In this document: piece after piece, positions 18,056-27,964 of the stretch
How the letters are laid out: each line of letters starts with the position of its first letter
Position numbering within the stretch: the first letter of the stretch is position 1
DNA from: an uncultured Clostridia bacterium
GTDB taxonomy: Bacteria; Bacillota; Clostridia; TANB77; CAG-508
Direction of reading: 5' to 3'
Length of the DNA: 64,000 nucleotides
Assembly (NCBI GenBank): GCA_944392805.1
Contig: CALXXZ010000003.1
Coordinates: 1 to 64,000 of the forward strand
Notes under the pieces: model-generated
What the model saw: only the letters and a program-made list of their open reading frames with translations
Told to the model about the DNA's origin: nothing
The model's database searches: none
Translations under genes and position numbers: made by a program

Positions 18056-19756
18056 ATGTTAAATTTTAAAAAAATAATAGCAGAAGCAATATCAAAAGTA
18101 ACTAATATTAAATGTGAAGAATTAGAAACATATATAGAAATTCCAAAAGAAGCTAATAATGGAGATTATGCATTTCCATGTTTTAGACTTGCAAAAGAAT
18201 TAAGAAAAGCTCCTCAAATGATTGCAGTTGAAATAAAAGAAAAAATTGAAATAACTGAACCTATAACAAAAATTGATGTTGTAGGAGGATATTTAAACTT
18301 TTTCATAAATAAAGAAACTTTAGCAAAAGAAGTATTAGAAGAAGTTTCAACAGGATTTGGAAAATCAGAAATTGGAAAAGGAAAAAATATTGTAATAGAT
18401 TATTCTTCACCAAATATTGCAAAACCATTTCATATAGGGCATTTGCGTTCAACAGTAATAGGAGGAGCATTATATAATATATATAAACAATTAGGATATA
18501 ATGTAACTGGTATAAATCATTTAGGAGATTATGGAACACAATTTGGAAAACTTATAGAAGGATATAAACTTTGGGGAAATGAATATGATATTGAAAAAGA
18601 CCCTATAGAAGAATTGACAAAAATCTATATAAGAATAAATGAAGCATGTAAACAAGATGAACAGATACTAGAAAACTGTAGAAACAATTTTAAAAAACTA
18701 GAAGATGGAGACCCTTATTGCTTAGAAATTTGGGAAAGATTTAAAGATTTAAGTTTAAAAGAATTCCAAAAAGTATATGATTTATTAGGAAGTAAATTTG
18801 ATTCTTGGAATGGAGAAGCATTTTATTCAGATAAAATGCCAGAAGTTATTCAAATTTTAGAAAAAACAGGAAAACTAGTAGAATCAGAAGGAGCTAAAAT
18901 AATCGATTTAGAAGATAAAGGTATAAGCACACCATGTATAATAGAAAAATCAAATGGTTCTACAACATATGCTACAAGAGATTTAGCTGCTATCTTATAT
19001 AGAGCAAGAACATATGATTTTGATAAAGCATTATATCTTACATCATATGAACAAACACTTCATTTTAAACAAGTATTTGAAGTTGCAAAATTATTAGGAA
19101 TAGACGAAAAATATACTAATGGATTAGAACATGTATCATTTGGAATGGTCTTATTGCCAACAGGAAAGATGTCAACAAGGGGAGGAAATGTTATTAAATT
19201 AAATGATTTACTAAATGAAGCAATCTCAAGGGCAAAACAGATTATTGAACAAAAAAATCCTGATTTAGAAAATAAAGATGAAATAGCAAAAAAAGTTGGT
19301 ATTGGTGCAGTTATATTTAATGACTTATCAAATGGAAGAGTGAAAGATGAAATATTTGATTGGGATACAATCTTAAATTTCCAAGGAGAAACAGGTCCAT
19401 ATATACAATACACATATGTACGTACACAAAGTGTTATTAATAAAGCTGGAAGCATACCATCATTTGAAAATGTGGAGATAAATCAATTATTAGATGAATA
19501 TTCAATAAGAATTTTAAAATTGATTTACAGTTTTGAAGATGTTTTAAAACAAGTTACAGATAATAATGAACCTTCAATTTTATCAAGATATTTAATTGAT
19601 TTAGCAAAAGCTTATAGTAATTTTTATAATGAAAATAAGATTATTAGTGATGATAAAAATGTTCAAAATGCTAGAGTTTATTTAACTTATGCAGTTGGAG
19701 AAGTTTTAAAATTAGGTGCAAATTTATTAGGAATTGAAATGCCTGACAAAATGTAA
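18056..19756 (+). CDS. argS: Arginine--tRNA ligase
   Basis: This is a class I synthetase of 566 residues. It has the N-terminal Add-1 domain (about 1-90) specific to ArgRS, the HIGH motif in AKPFHIGHLRS near 120, the KMSKS-equivalent KMSTRGG near 365 and a DALR anticodon-binding domain to the end. It is co-transcribed with cysS. Its TAA stop lies at the very edge of palindromic element 2, so the repeat begins where the gene ends. Confidence 0.97.
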   Translation: MLNFKKIIAEAISKVTNIKCEELETYIEIPKEANNGDYAFPCFRLAKELRKAPQMIAVEIKEKIEITEPITKIDVVGGYLNFFINKETLAKEVLEEVSTGFGKSEIGKGKNIVIDYSSPNIAKPFHIGHLRSTVIGGALYNIYKQLGYNVTGINHLGDYGTQFGKLIEGYKLWGNEYDIEKDPIEELTKIYIRINEACKQDEQILENCRNNFKKLEDGDPYCLEIWERFKDLSLKEFQKVYDLLGSKFDSWNGEAFYSDKMPEVIQILEKTGKLVESEGAKIIDLEDKGISTPCIIEKSNGSTTYATRDLAAILYRARTYDFDKALYLTSYEQTLHFKQVFEVAKLLGIDEKYTNGLEHVSFGMVLLPTGKMSTRGGNVIKLNDLLNEAISRAKQIIEQKNPDLENKDEIAKKVGIGAVIFNDLSNGRVKDEIFDWDTILNFQGETGPYIQYTYVRTQSVINKAGSIPSFENVEINQLLDEYSIRILKLIYSFEDVLKQVTDNNEPSILSRYLIDLAKAYSNFYNENKIISDDKNVQNARVYLTYAVGEVLKLGANLLGIEMPDKM

Positions 19757-20069
19757 CCAAGGGACACTCTTTATGGTAAAATTTCTTACCAAAGGGACAC
19801 TCTTAAAAAAATAAATTTATATAAAATATGATAAAATAAATGAAAGTATTTTGTATATCTAAACTTGAAGTCAAGAAATTAAAGAAAAAACGCTGAGGAA
19901 TGCTCAATTTCACATTGAGAGAGGCTCAGCGTTTTTTATTATAATTTCTACGAAAGTTTAGCTTATCCAAAATGCTGGAATGTTTTTATCATATTTATAT
20001 GAATTAAATTTAAAATAAAGGACTGTCCCTTTGGTAAGAAATTTTACCATAAAGAGTGTCCCCTTGGTT
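19755..20069. repeat. Long palindromic element 2 (about 315 bp)
   Basis: The terminal arms of about 48 nt (19755-19804 and 20020-20069) are near-perfect inverted copies carrying AAGGGACACTC, TTTATGGTAAAATTTC and AAAGGGAC. Inner inverted pairs continue inward (ATTTATATAAAATATGATA with ATCATATTTATATGAAT; AAACTT with AAGTTT). They close on a central hairpin AAAAAACGCTGAG/CTCAGCGTTTTTT (19888-19937). The symmetry centre is near 19911. It occupies the gap between convergent argS and deoD and touches both stop codons. The central hairpin has T-runs both ways, so it may end transcription from both sides. Confidence 0.88.
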
Positions 20070-20790
20070 AAAGTTTTAAAGAACTATCAAGTGCAAGCTT
20101 TATCATATTATTAAGACCTGTTTGACGTTCTTCTGGTGTCGCTATTTCTTTAATATATTTTGAATCAACAACACTCATTAAGCAAGCAGATTTTTTATTT
20201 AATAGTTTTGCTACATAAAATAGAGCAAAAGCTTCCATTTCAGCACTAATAGGATTAAATCCTTCTGGCACTCTATTCAAAAATTGATTTACATCAGTCA
20301 TATACACATCAAAACAGTCAGTACAAACAGTATTACCTAAGAAAAGATTAGTATTAGTTTCTTTTGCAGTGGTAGTTATAACAGAATTTAGCTCTGTACT
20401 ACTATTTACAATATGACAATCCTCATTATTTAAAGTCAATGCAAAATTTCCTTCTGAAAAAGTATTTTGAGCAAGTATAATATCAAATAATTTTAATTCA
20501 GGCTTATAAGCTCCACAAGAGCCAATTCTTATAATATTTTCAACTTCATAAAATTTATATAATTCGTAAGAATAAATGCCCATACTAGGCATACCCATTC
20601 CAGATGCCATAACAGTTACTTCTTTACCTTTGTATTTTCCTGTATATGCATACATTCCTCTTACAGAATTAACTAATTTTGCATCAGTTAAAAAATTATC
20701 AGCAATGTATTTGGCTCTTAATGGATCTCCAGGCATGATTACAGTTTTAGCTATATCGCCTAAATTTGCTTCATTATGTGGTGTAGACAT
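20068..20790 (-). CDS. deoD: Purine-nucleoside phosphorylase, DeoD type
   Basis: This 240-residue hexameric-type phosphorylase splits purine (deoxy)nucleosides with phosphate into base and ribose 1-phosphate. Seen motifs are the phosphate site MPGDPLRAK, the family stretch GMGMPSMGIYSYEL, RIGSCGAY, and SAEMEAFALFYVA with the ribose-binding Met/Glu. VVDS near the end holds the purine-contacting Asp. The start at 20790 is supported by GGAGGT; the longer upstream frame has no such site. The stop codon is part of the terminal sequence of palindromic element 2. Confidence 0.93.
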   Translation of the reverse strand: MSTPHNEANLGDIAKTVIMPGDPLRAKYIADNFLTDAKLVNSVRGMYAYTGKYKGKEVTVMASGMGMPSMGIYSYELYKFYEVENIIRIGSCGAYKPELKLFDIILAQNTFSEGNFALTLNNEDCHIVNSSTELNSVITTTAKETNTNLFLGNTVCTDCFDVYMTDVNQFLNRVPEGFNPISAEMEAFALFYVAKLLNKKSACLMSVVDSKYIKEIATPEERQTGLNNMIKLALDSSLKL

Positions 20791-20935
20791 ATAAATTACC
20801 TCCTTCTTTTGAAACATTATAACAATAAAAGTAAAAATTTTCAATATTAAGAAATAATTTACAATAAGGACACACAATACAGATAAAATGGTAACAAATA
20901 AAATATAAAATCATGGCATAGAAAGGAAGGAAACT

Positions 20936-21586
20936 ATGAGAGAAAATGATTTAATAATAATTGAAAATTTTTTAGAAAATAAAGAGGAAAAATTAGATGT
21001 TAAAGAAGAACCATTTGATAAACTCATGTTTTTTTATAAATCAGCATTAAATCAATTAGAAACACAAATGAATATTATAAAAGACGAATTTAAAATAATG
21101 TATAATTATGACTTAATTGACCATATTGACACAAGAATCAAAGAACCAAAAAGTATAATAAATAAAATGGAAAAAAAGAAATATAAAAAGACATATGCAA
21201 ATCTAATAGATAAAATAAATGATGTTGCAGGATTAAGAATAGTATGTACTTTAAAAGATGATATATTTTTTATTAAAGATTTAATTAAACAAATACCAGG
21301 GTTACATATTCTTAAAGAAAAAGACTATGTTACAACCCCTAAAGAAAGTGGTTATTCAAGTTATCATATGATAGTTGAAGTACCTGTTAGATTAACACAA
21401 AAAACTATTAATGTAAAATGTGAAATTCAAATAAGAACTTTAGCAATGGATTTTTGGGCAAGTTTTGAACACAAAATTAAATATAAAACTGAAAAAGATG
21501 TTAGCAGAAAAACTTCTAAAGAATTAGTAACTTGCGCTAAAATGATAAATAGGTTTGATGAAAAAATGACAAAAGTTAATAGCTAA
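20936..21586 (+). CDS. Small alarmone synthetase (RelA/SpoT synthetase domain)
   Basis: This is a single-domain (p)ppGpp synthetase of 216 residues (RelQ/SAS1-like), lacking hydrolase, TGS and ACT domains. Visible synthetase motifs are DVAGLRIVCTLKDDIF, KDYVTTPKESGYSSYHMIV (GTP-binding loop with the stacking Tyr) and CEIQIRTLAMDFWASFEHKI, which has the catalytic Gln/Glu region and WASFEH. It should transfer pyrophosphate from ATP to GDP or GTP, raising stringent-response alarmone in stress. It is divergent from deoD and apparently monocistronic. A GAAAGGAAGG ribosome binding site precedes the ATG. Confidence 0.9.
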   Translation: MRENDLIIIENFLENKEEKLDVKEEPFDKLMFFYKSALNQLETQMNIIKDEFKIMYNYDLIDHIDTRIKEPKSIINKMEKKKYKKTYANLIDKINDVAGLRIVCTLKDDIFFIKDLIKQIPGLHILKEKDYVTTPKESGYSSYHMIVEVPVRLTQKTINVKCEIQIRTLAMDFWASFEHKIKYKTEKDVSRKTSKELVTCAKMINRFDEKMTKVNS

Positions 21587-21609
21587 ATATGTTTTTTTAC
21601 ATAAACCTC

Positions 21610-21638
21610 TTGACAGTTTACAATAATAATTATAAAAT
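21610..21638 (+). promoter_or_regulatory. Promoter of rny
   Basis: TTGACA-17-TAAAAT lies about 90 nt ahead of the RNase Y start. Confidence 0.6.
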
Positions 21639-21730
21639 ATAAGAGGTTGAAAAAATATATTAAAATAGAAAGAAAAAAAATATATATTTATTCGAACATT
21701 GAAAATTAAATAAGAAAGAGGTGTATGATT

Positions 21731-23272
21731 ATGGATATTTTAATCATAGTAGCCGCTGTCTTAATCTCATTAGCAATAGGAATACCAGTAGGTATGACAA
21801 TAAGAAAAAAAGTTGCAGAATCTAAAATAGAAGGCGCAGAAAAAGAAGCCAAAAGATTAGTAGAACTAGCAAAAATCGAAGCAGAAAATTTAAAGAAAGA
21901 AGAGATTTTCAAAGCAAAAGAAGAAATCATGAATGCTAGAACAGAATTAGATCAAGAGATTAAAGAAAGAAGAGGCGAAATTCAAAAACAAGAGAGTAGA
22001 ATTATCCAAAAGGAAGAAAACTTAGAAAGACGTTCAGACAATTTTGAAAAGAAAGAAAAAGAATTAGAACAAGAAGAACAAGACTTAAAAAAGAAAGAAC
22101 AAGAAATAGAAGAATTGTATGCAAAACAGATGCAAGTTCTTCAAGATGTTGCTAAATTAACACAAGAAGAAGCCAAAAAACAATTATTAGAAGCTGTTGA
22201 ACAAGAAATTAAAACAGAAAAAGCAACATTAGTTAGAGAATTAGAACAAAAAGCAAAAGAAGAAGCAGGAAAAAATGCTAGAGAAGTAATAAGTTATGCA
22301 ATACAAAAATGTGCTGCAGACCATTCTGCTGAAACAACAGTATCTATAGTGCCACTTCCATCAGATGATATAAAAGGAAGAATAATAGGAAGAGAAGGAA
22401 GAAATATAAAAGCACTAGAAACATTAACAGGAATAGATTTAATAATAGATGATACACCTGAAGCAGTAATCTTATCAGGTTTTGATCCATTAAGAAGAGA
22501 AGTAGCAAGAATAGCACTAGAAAAACTAATAGATGATGGAAGAATCCATCCTGCAAAAATAGAAGAAATGGTAGAAAAAGCTAAAGAAGAATTATCAGCA
22601 ACTATCAAAGAAGAAGGAGAAAGAGCAGTATTAGAAACAGGTGTAATAGGATTAAATCCAGAATTAGTAAAACTAATAGGAAAACTAAAATACAGAACAA
22701 GTTATGGTCAAAATGTATTAAATCACTCTATAGAAGTTTCTAATTTAGCAAGAATAATGGCAGAAGAACTTGGATTAGATGCAAAACTAGTAAGAAGAGC
22801 AGGATTACTACATGATATAGGAAAAGCATTAGACCATGATATGGAAGGAACACATGTTGAAATTGGAGTAGACATATTAAAGAAATTCAAAGAAAATCCA
22901 TTAGTAATAAATGCTGTAGAAGCACATCATGGAGATGTTGAACCACAAACATTAGAAGCAGTATTAGTACAAGCTGCTGATGCAATATCAGCATCAAGAC
23001 CAGGAGCAAGAAGAGAAACATTAGAAGCTTACATAAAAAGACTAGAAAACCTAGAATCTATTGCCGATTCATTTGAAGGAGTAGAAAAATCATTTGCAAT
23101 ACAAGCTGGTAGAGAAATAAGAATATTAGTAAAACCAGAAAAAATTACAGATGATGAAATGACATTATTAGCAAGAAATGTTTCAAAAAAGATAGAAGAA
23201 GAAATGGATTATCCAGGTCAAATAAAAGTAAATGTAATAAGAGAAACAAGAGTAGTAGATTATGCAAAATAA
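21731..23272 (+). CDS. rny: Ribonuclease Y
   Basis: This is a membrane-anchored endoribonuclease of 513 residues that initiates mRNA decay. An N-terminal membrane helix (about 1-22) is followed by a long coiled coil (about 25-190). The KH RNA-binding domain (about 205-265) has [12 protein letters not shown], and the HD domain has [12 protein letters not shown], whose His-Asp pair binds metal. The family C-terminal domain completes the protein. The start at 21731 sits at the right distance from AAGAGGTG; ATG 21725 is too close to it. It is followed by a terminator. Confidence 0.96.
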   Translation: MDILIIVAAVLISLAIGIPVGMTIRKKVAESKIEGAEKEAKRLVELAKIEAENLKKEEIFKAKEEIMNARTELDQEIKERRGEIQKQESRIIQKEENLERRSDNFEKKEKELEQEEQDLKKKEQEIEELYAKQMQVLQDVAKLTQEEAKKQLLEAVEQEIKTEKATLVRELEQKAKEEAGKNAREVISYAIQKCAADHSAETTVSIVPLPSDDIKGRIIGREGRNIKALETLTGIDLIIDDTPEAVILSGFDPLRREVARIALEKLIDDGRIHPAKIEEMVEKAKEELSATIKEEGERAVLETGVIGLNPELVKLIGKLKYRTSYGQNVLNHSIEVSNLARIMAEELGLDAKLVRRAGLLHDIGKALDHDMEGTHVEIGVDILKKFKENPLVINAVEAHHGDVEPQTLEAVLVQAADAISASRPGARRETLEAYIKRLENLESIADSFEGVEKSFAIQAGREIRILVKPEKITDDEMTLLARNVSKKIEEEMDYPGQIKVNVIRETRVVDYAK

Positions 23273-23276
23273 AAGG

Positions 23277-23302
23277 CGGGCAAGAAATTGCTCGTTTTTT
23301 TT
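23277..23302 (+). terminator. Rho-independent terminator of rny
   Basis: The stem CGGGCAA/TTGCTCG (one G-U pair) is followed by eight or more T. Confidence 0.8.
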
Positions 23303-23327
23303 TGTTACTGATTTACCACTTGGATAC

Positions 23328-23356
23328 TTGACAAACAAAAACAAACGTTTTATAAT
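23328..23356 (+). promoter_or_regulatory. Consensus promoter of dinB
   Basis: A perfect TTGACA-17-TATAAT. Transcription should start about 10 nt before the ATG, so the mRNA is almost leaderless. The spacer carries the palindrome AAACGTTT (23343-23350), a possible operator. Confidence 0.75.
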
Positions 23357-23372
23357 TGCATTGGTGATAAAT

Positions 23373-24584
23373 ATGCAAAAACAAATATTACATGTAGATG
23401 TAAATAATGCATTTTTAAGTTGGACAGCAATAGAAATGTTAAAACAGGGATATAACAAAGATATTAGAGAAGTACCATCAGTAATAGGTGGAGATGAAAG
23501 TAAAAGATCAGGAATAGTATTAGCAAAAAGCCCAAAAGCAAAAATATTTGGAATAACAACAGGAGAAACATTGTATCAAGCCAGAATGAAATGTCCAAAT
23601 TTAGAAGTATATCCTATGAATTATAAATTATATAAACAATCATCAGAAAAACTATATCAATTACTATTACAATATACAGATAAAATAGAAAGATTTAGTA
23701 TAGATGAATGTTTTTTAGATATGACAAACTCATTAATGGGAAAAACATTATTAGAAAAAGGAATTGAAATAAATAAAAGAGTAAAAGAAGAACTTGGATT
23801 TACAGTAAATGTAGGAGTAGCACATAATAAATTATTAGCAAAAATGGCATCAGATTTTAAAAAGCCAGATAGAATTCATACATTATTTGAAGAAGAAATA
23901 CCCACAAAAATGTGGCCACTGCCGATATCAGAACTTTTAATGCTAGGAAGAAAAACTATTCCTAAATTATATAACATGAGAATAAAAACGATAGGAGATT
24001 TGGCTAAGGCTGATAAGCAATTAATAATCAAAAAATTTGGAAAACATGGACTTATGATGTGGGAATATGCAAATGGAATAGATAAGTCAGAAGTACAATA
24101 TAAATTTGAAAAACCAAAAGGAATAGGAAATTCTACAACATTGCCAGAAGACATAAGAGCAATAGAAAAGTTAGAAGAAGTCTTGTTAGCATTAACAGAA
24201 CAAGTTACATATAGACTTAGAAAATATGATTTGCTTGCAAATGTAGTAAATGTACAATTACGTACAAAAGACTTTGAAGATAAATCACATCAAAGAAAAC
24301 TACCAGAAGCAACATCGAGTACAAAAATTATATATGCAGAAGCAAAAGAGTTATTATATGAAATGTATAAACAAGGAACACCAATAAGATTAATTGGAAT
24401 GAGAGTTGATAATTTAATAGAAAAAGATGAATTGCAATTATCATTATTCGGAAATGAAAATAATGAAAAACAAGAAAAAATAGATAAAGTAGTAGATGAA
24501 TTAAAACAAAAATATGGGTATAATAGTATAACAAGAGCAGGGAAATTACATTCAGAAAATAAAATTAAATTAAAAGATATATAG
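23373..24584 (+). CDS. dinB: Y-family DNA polymerase (Pol IV, DinB)
   Basis: This is a translesion polymerase of 403 residues. The catalytic acidic residues lie in HVDVNNAFLSW near the N-terminus and in FSIDECFLDMT near residue 108. Helix-hairpin-helix and little-finger domains follow. Near the C-terminus QLSLF is a clear sliding-clamp-binding motif. The promoter at 23328-23356 rules out an upstream in-frame start at 23262, so ATG 23373 is used, with only a weak GGTGAT ahead of it. SOS control by LexA is possible but no proven operator is seen. cca follows after 9 nt. Confidence 0.92.
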   Translation: MQKQILHVDVNNAFLSWTAIEMLKQGYNKDIREVPSVIGGDESKRSGIVLAKSPKAKIFGITTGETLYQARMKCPNLEVYPMNYKLYKQSSEKLYQLLLQYTDKIERFSIDECFLDMTNSLMGKTLLEKGIEINKRVKEELGFTVNVGVAHNKLLAKMASDFKKPDRIHTLFEEEIPTKMWPLPISELLMLGRKTIPKLYNMRIKTIGDLAKADKQLIIKKFGKHGLMMWEYANGIDKSEVQYKFEKPKGIGNSTTLPEDIRAIEKLEEVLLALTEQVTYRLRKYDLLANVVNVQLRTKDFEDKSHQRKLPEATSSTKIIYAEAKELLYEMYKQGTPIRLIGMRVDNLIEKDELQLSLFGNENNEKQEKIDKVVDELKQKYGYNSITRAGKLHSENKIKLKDI

Positions 24585-24593
24585 GAGATTAAG

Positions 24594-25832
24594 ATGAGTG
24601 AAATAGAAATAATTGCAAATAAAATAAAAGATGCTGGCGGAAGACTATATTTAGTTGGTGGAGCAGTAAGAGATGAAATTTTAGGAAAAGAAGTACATGA
24701 TGAAGATTATTGTGTAACAGGAATTGAAGATTTTCAAAAATTATTTCCAGAAGCATATGTAAGAGGAAAAGATTTTGCTGTATTTGATATAAATGGAAAA
24801 GAATTTGCAATGGCAAGAACGGAAACAAAATATGGTAAAGGTCATAAAGAGTTTGACATAAAGACAAATCCAAATATAACAATAGAACAAGACTTATCTC
24901 GTAGAGATATTACAATAAATTCAATAGCAAAAGATGTACTGACACAAGAAATAATAGACCCATTTGATGGACAAAAAGATATAAAAAATAAAATTATAAG
25001 AGCAACAAGTAAAAGTTTTAGTGAGGACCCTTTAAGAGTATATAGAGTAGCTAGATTTTCTGCACAATTAGGATTTTCAGTAGAAAAAGAAACAATTAAA
25101 ATGATGAACGAATTAAAAGGAGAATTAAAAAATTTATCAAAAGAAAGGGTATTTTCAGAATTTAAAAAAGCATTAGAAACTGATAAGCCATCAATATTTT
25201 TTGAAGTATTAAAACAAGCAGATGTATTAGATATTCATTTTAAAGAAATAAAAGATTTAATAGGTGCAGAACAACCGCCTAAATATCATCCAGAAGGTGA
25301 TGCTTATAATCATACAATGTTAGTATTAGATAAGTCAGCAGAATTAACACCAAAAGTAGAAGTTAGATTTTCTGCACTTGTGCATGACTTTGGAAAAGGA
25401 GTGACACCAAAAGAACAGTATCCACATCATTATGGTCATGAAAATACTGGACCTGAAATAGTCGCCAATTTCGGGAGAAATTTAAAAATACCAAATAATT
25501 GGATAAAATGCGGCAAAACAGCATGTAGGGAACATATGAGAGGTGGCATTTTTTATAAAATGAAACCTTCTAAAAAAGTAGAATTTATTGAAAGAGTGGA
25601 TAAATCTTTACTTGGTTTAGAAGGACTTCAGATAGTAGTAATAAGTGACAAAACAAGTGGAGGAAGAGATAACAATATAGAAGACATAAATTTCGAAAAA
25701 ATAGGAAAACAATGTATAAAAGAAATAAATGGAGAATATATACAAAATAAATATAATTTAAAGCAAGGAATAGAATTGGGAAAGAAATTACATGAGGAAA
25801 GAATAAAATGGATAAAAGAAAAGTTGAAATAA
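24594..25832 (+). CDS. cca: CCA tRNA nucleotidyltransferase / poly(A) polymerase family with HD domain
   Basis: This nucleotidyltransferase of 412 residues adds or repairs the CCA end of tRNA. The class II head domain has YLVGGAVRDEILGK and the metal-binding acidic pair in HDEDYCV, followed by DLSRRDITINSIA and the neck motif EDPLRVYRVARF. The C-terminal part carries an HD domain (ALVHDFGKG and HHYGHENTG), found in some bacterial CCA enzymes with phosphatase or phosphodiesterase activity. It is co-transcribed with dinB. Confusion with a poly(A) polymerase is possible, but the organism type favours CCA addition. Confidence 0.88.
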   Translation: MSEIEIIANKIKDAGGRLYLVGGAVRDEILGKEVHDEDYCVTGIEDFQKLFPEAYVRGKDFAVFDINGKEFAMARTETKYGKGHKEFDIKTNPNITIEQDLSRRDITINSIAKDVLTQEIIDPFDGQKDIKNKIIRATSKSFSEDPLRVYRVARFSAQLGFSVEKETIKMMNELKGELKNLSKERVFSEFKKALETDKPSIFFEVLKQADVLDIHFKEIKDLIGAEQPPKYHPEGDAYNHTMLVLDKSAELTPKVEVRFSALVHDFGKGVTPKEQYPHHYGHENTGPEIVANFGRNLKIPNNWIKCGKTACREHMRGGIFYKMKPSKKVEFIERVDKSLLGLEGLQIVVISDKTSGGRDNNIEDINFEKIGKQCIKEINGEYIQNKYNLKQGIELGKKLHEERIKWIKEKLK

Positions 25833-25874
25833 AGAAAAAAATGTGATTTAATATAGAAAATTGGAGGGATGCAA

Positions 25875-27872
25875 ATGAATAAAAAAATAATCATAGCAAT
25901 AGCTGTAATAGTTGTAATGATAATAGCAATAGTAGCAGTAGTTTTGGTAATTAATAAAGAACCAAAAATAAAACCAGAAGACACATGGCAAAAATATATT
26001 TCATGTATAAATGAACAAAAATATGAAGAAATGTATGAAATGCTTACAGAAAGTTCAAAACAACAAATCACAAAAGAAGATTTTGTTACAAGAAATAAAA
26101 ATATCTATGAAGGAATAGATATGACAAATATGCAAGTAGAAATAACAAATGTTGAAGAAGAGGATTCTAAAAAAGTAAAAATATCTTATAAATCAACAAT
26201 GGATACAGAAGCAGGTCCAATAGAATTCACAAATGTAGTAAGATTAGACAAAGAAGAACAATATTTAATAAATTGGAGTTCAAGTTTGATATTTCCTCAA
26301 TTGAATAACACAGATAAAGTAAAAATAAAAACTATAGAAGCTAAAAGAGGAGAAATAGTAGACAAAAATGAAACATTGCTTGCAGGAGAAGGAACAGTAT
26401 CTTCTGTAGGAATTGTACCAGGAAAACTTGGAGAAAATAAAGATGCAGATTTAGAAAAAATGGCTACTTTATTAGGAATAAGTGTAGATACAATAAATAA
26501 TGCATTAAAAGCATCATGGGTAAAAGATGATACATTTGTACCAATTAAAAAAGTTTCAAAAGATGCAACAGATTTAAAAAATCAATTATTACAAATTCAA
26601 GGAGTTAAAATAAATAGTACTTCATCAAGAGTGTATCCATTAGGAGAAGCGGCAGCACATTTAATAGGATATGTCCAAAATATTACTGCAGAAGAATTAG
26701 AAGCAAATAGAGGTAAAGGTTATGACAGTAATAGTGTAATAGGAAAAACAGGTTTAGAAAAAGAATATGAAGAAAGATTAAAGGGAAAAGATGGAGTAGA
26801 AATCTACATTGAAGATGAAAGTGGAAATAGAAAAGCTGAAATTGCTAAAATAGATGTACAAAATGGTGAAGAAATAAAATTAACAATTGATGCTACAATC
26901 CAAACAACATTATATAATCAAATAAAAGAAAATCCAGGATTTTTTGTAGTAATGCATCCTAAAACTGGTGCAATGTTAGCACTTGTAAGTACACCATCAT
27001 ATGACCCAAATAAATTTGTACTTGGAATGACAACTGATGAATGGAATCAAATAAAAGATAATGAAAATAATCCAATGATGGCAAGATATTTGCAAACTTG
27101 GTGTCCAGGTTCAACATTTAAACCTATAACAGGAGCTATAGGATTATCTACAAATTCATTAAGTACTGAAGATACATTTACATATAGCGGACTTAGCTGG
27201 AAAAAAGATGGATGGGGAGAACATGACATAACAACTTTAACAGCTTATAGTGGACCTAAAAATTTAAGAAATGCATTAATATATTCAGATAACATATATT
27301 TTGCACAAGCAGCTATTCAAATTGGAAAAACTAATTTGATGAATGGTTTAAATAAAATTAAATTTGGAGAAAATATAGAATTTCCATTATCATTGTCAAA
27401 ATCACAATATTCAAATAGTGGAGACATAGGAAATGAAAAAAATCTTGCAGATAGTGGCTATGGTCAAGCCGAAATTCTTGTAAATCCTATACATATGGCA
27501 TCAATTTATTCTGCATTTGCAAATGAAGGTAATATGTTAAAACCTTATCTTGAAGAAGGTCAAGATACAGAAATTTTAGTAGAACAAGCTTTTACAAAAG
27601 AAGCGGCTAATACAATTAAAGAAGATTTAATACAAGTAGTAGAAGTTGGTACAGCTAAAGATATGAAAGTTGCAGGAAGAACAATTGCTGGTAAAACAGG
27701 TACTGCAGAATTAAAAGCTTCAAAAGATGCAGAAGGAGAAACATTAGGATGGTTTAACTGTTTTACAACCGATTCTAATAGTAATCAATTATTAGTAGTT
27801 GGAATGGTTGAAAATGGTACACCTATTGGTGGAAGTCATTTTATTATTAGCAAAATAAAGTCATTGTTCTAA
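25875..27872 (+). CDS. Class B penicillin-binding protein with MecA-like N-terminal domain
   Basis: This is a transpeptidase of 665 residues. A membrane anchor (about 3-27) is followed by an NTF2-like MecA_N domain (about 34-140) and a PBP dimer domain (about 150-320, with SRVYPLGEAAAHLIGYV). The transpeptidase domain has Ser413 and Lys416 in PGSTFKP, SDN at 471-473 and KTG at 607-609. This domain order is that of MecA/PBP2a and PBP3-type proteins of Firmicutes. That does not by itself show resistance, since many clostridia carry it as a normal PBP. The start at 25875 sits six bases from GGAGGG. Confidence 0.9.
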   Translation: MNKKIIIAIAVIVVMIIAIVAVVLVINKEPKIKPEDTWQKYISCINEQKYEEMYEMLTESSKQQITKEDFVTRNKNIYEGIDMTNMQVEITNVEEEDSKKVKISYKSTMDTEAGPIEFTNVVRLDKEEQYLINWSSSLIFPQLNNTDKVKIKTIEAKRGEIVDKNETLLAGEGTVSSVGIVPGKLGENKDADLEKMATLLGISVDTINNALKASWVKDDTFVPIKKVSKDATDLKNQLLQIQGVKINSTSSRVYPLGEAAAHLIGYVQNITAEELEANRGKGYDSNSVIGKTGLEKEYEERLKGKDGVEIYIEDESGNRKAEIAKIDVQNGEEIKLTIDATIQTTLYNQIKENPGFFVVMHPKTGAMLALVSTPSYDPNKFVLGMTTDEWNQIKDNENNPMMARYLQTWCPGSTFKPITGAIGLSTNSLSTEDTFTYSGLSWKKDGWGEHDITTLTAYSGPKNLRNALIYSDNIYFAQAAIQIGKTNLMNGLNKIKFGENIEFPLSLSKSQYSNSGDIGNEKNLADSGYGQAEILVNPIHMASIYSAFANEGNMLKPYLEEGQDTEILVEQAFTKEAANTIKEDLIQVVEVGTAKDMKVAGRTIAGKTGTAELKASKDAEGETLGWFNCFTTDSNSNQLLVVGMVENGTPIGGSHFIISKIKSLF

Positions 27873-27873
27873 A

Positions 27874-27902
27874 TTGACATAAATATATAAAAGTGGTAAA
27901 AT
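27874..27902 (+). promoter_or_regulatory. Promoter for the small gene at 27965
   Basis: TTGACA-17-TAAAAT begins two bases after the stop codon of the PBP gene. Confidence 0.6.
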
Positions 27903-27964
27903 TAAAGTATACAAAGAGTAGAAACATTTTCTTTGTAAAGAAAAAATTAAAGGAGATGCACAAC

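Noticed and set aside
25875..27872. Evidence of acquired beta-lactam resistance (mecA)
   Set aside because: The domain order is MecA-like, but such PBPs are normal in many clostridia. There is no mec regulator or cassette nearby.
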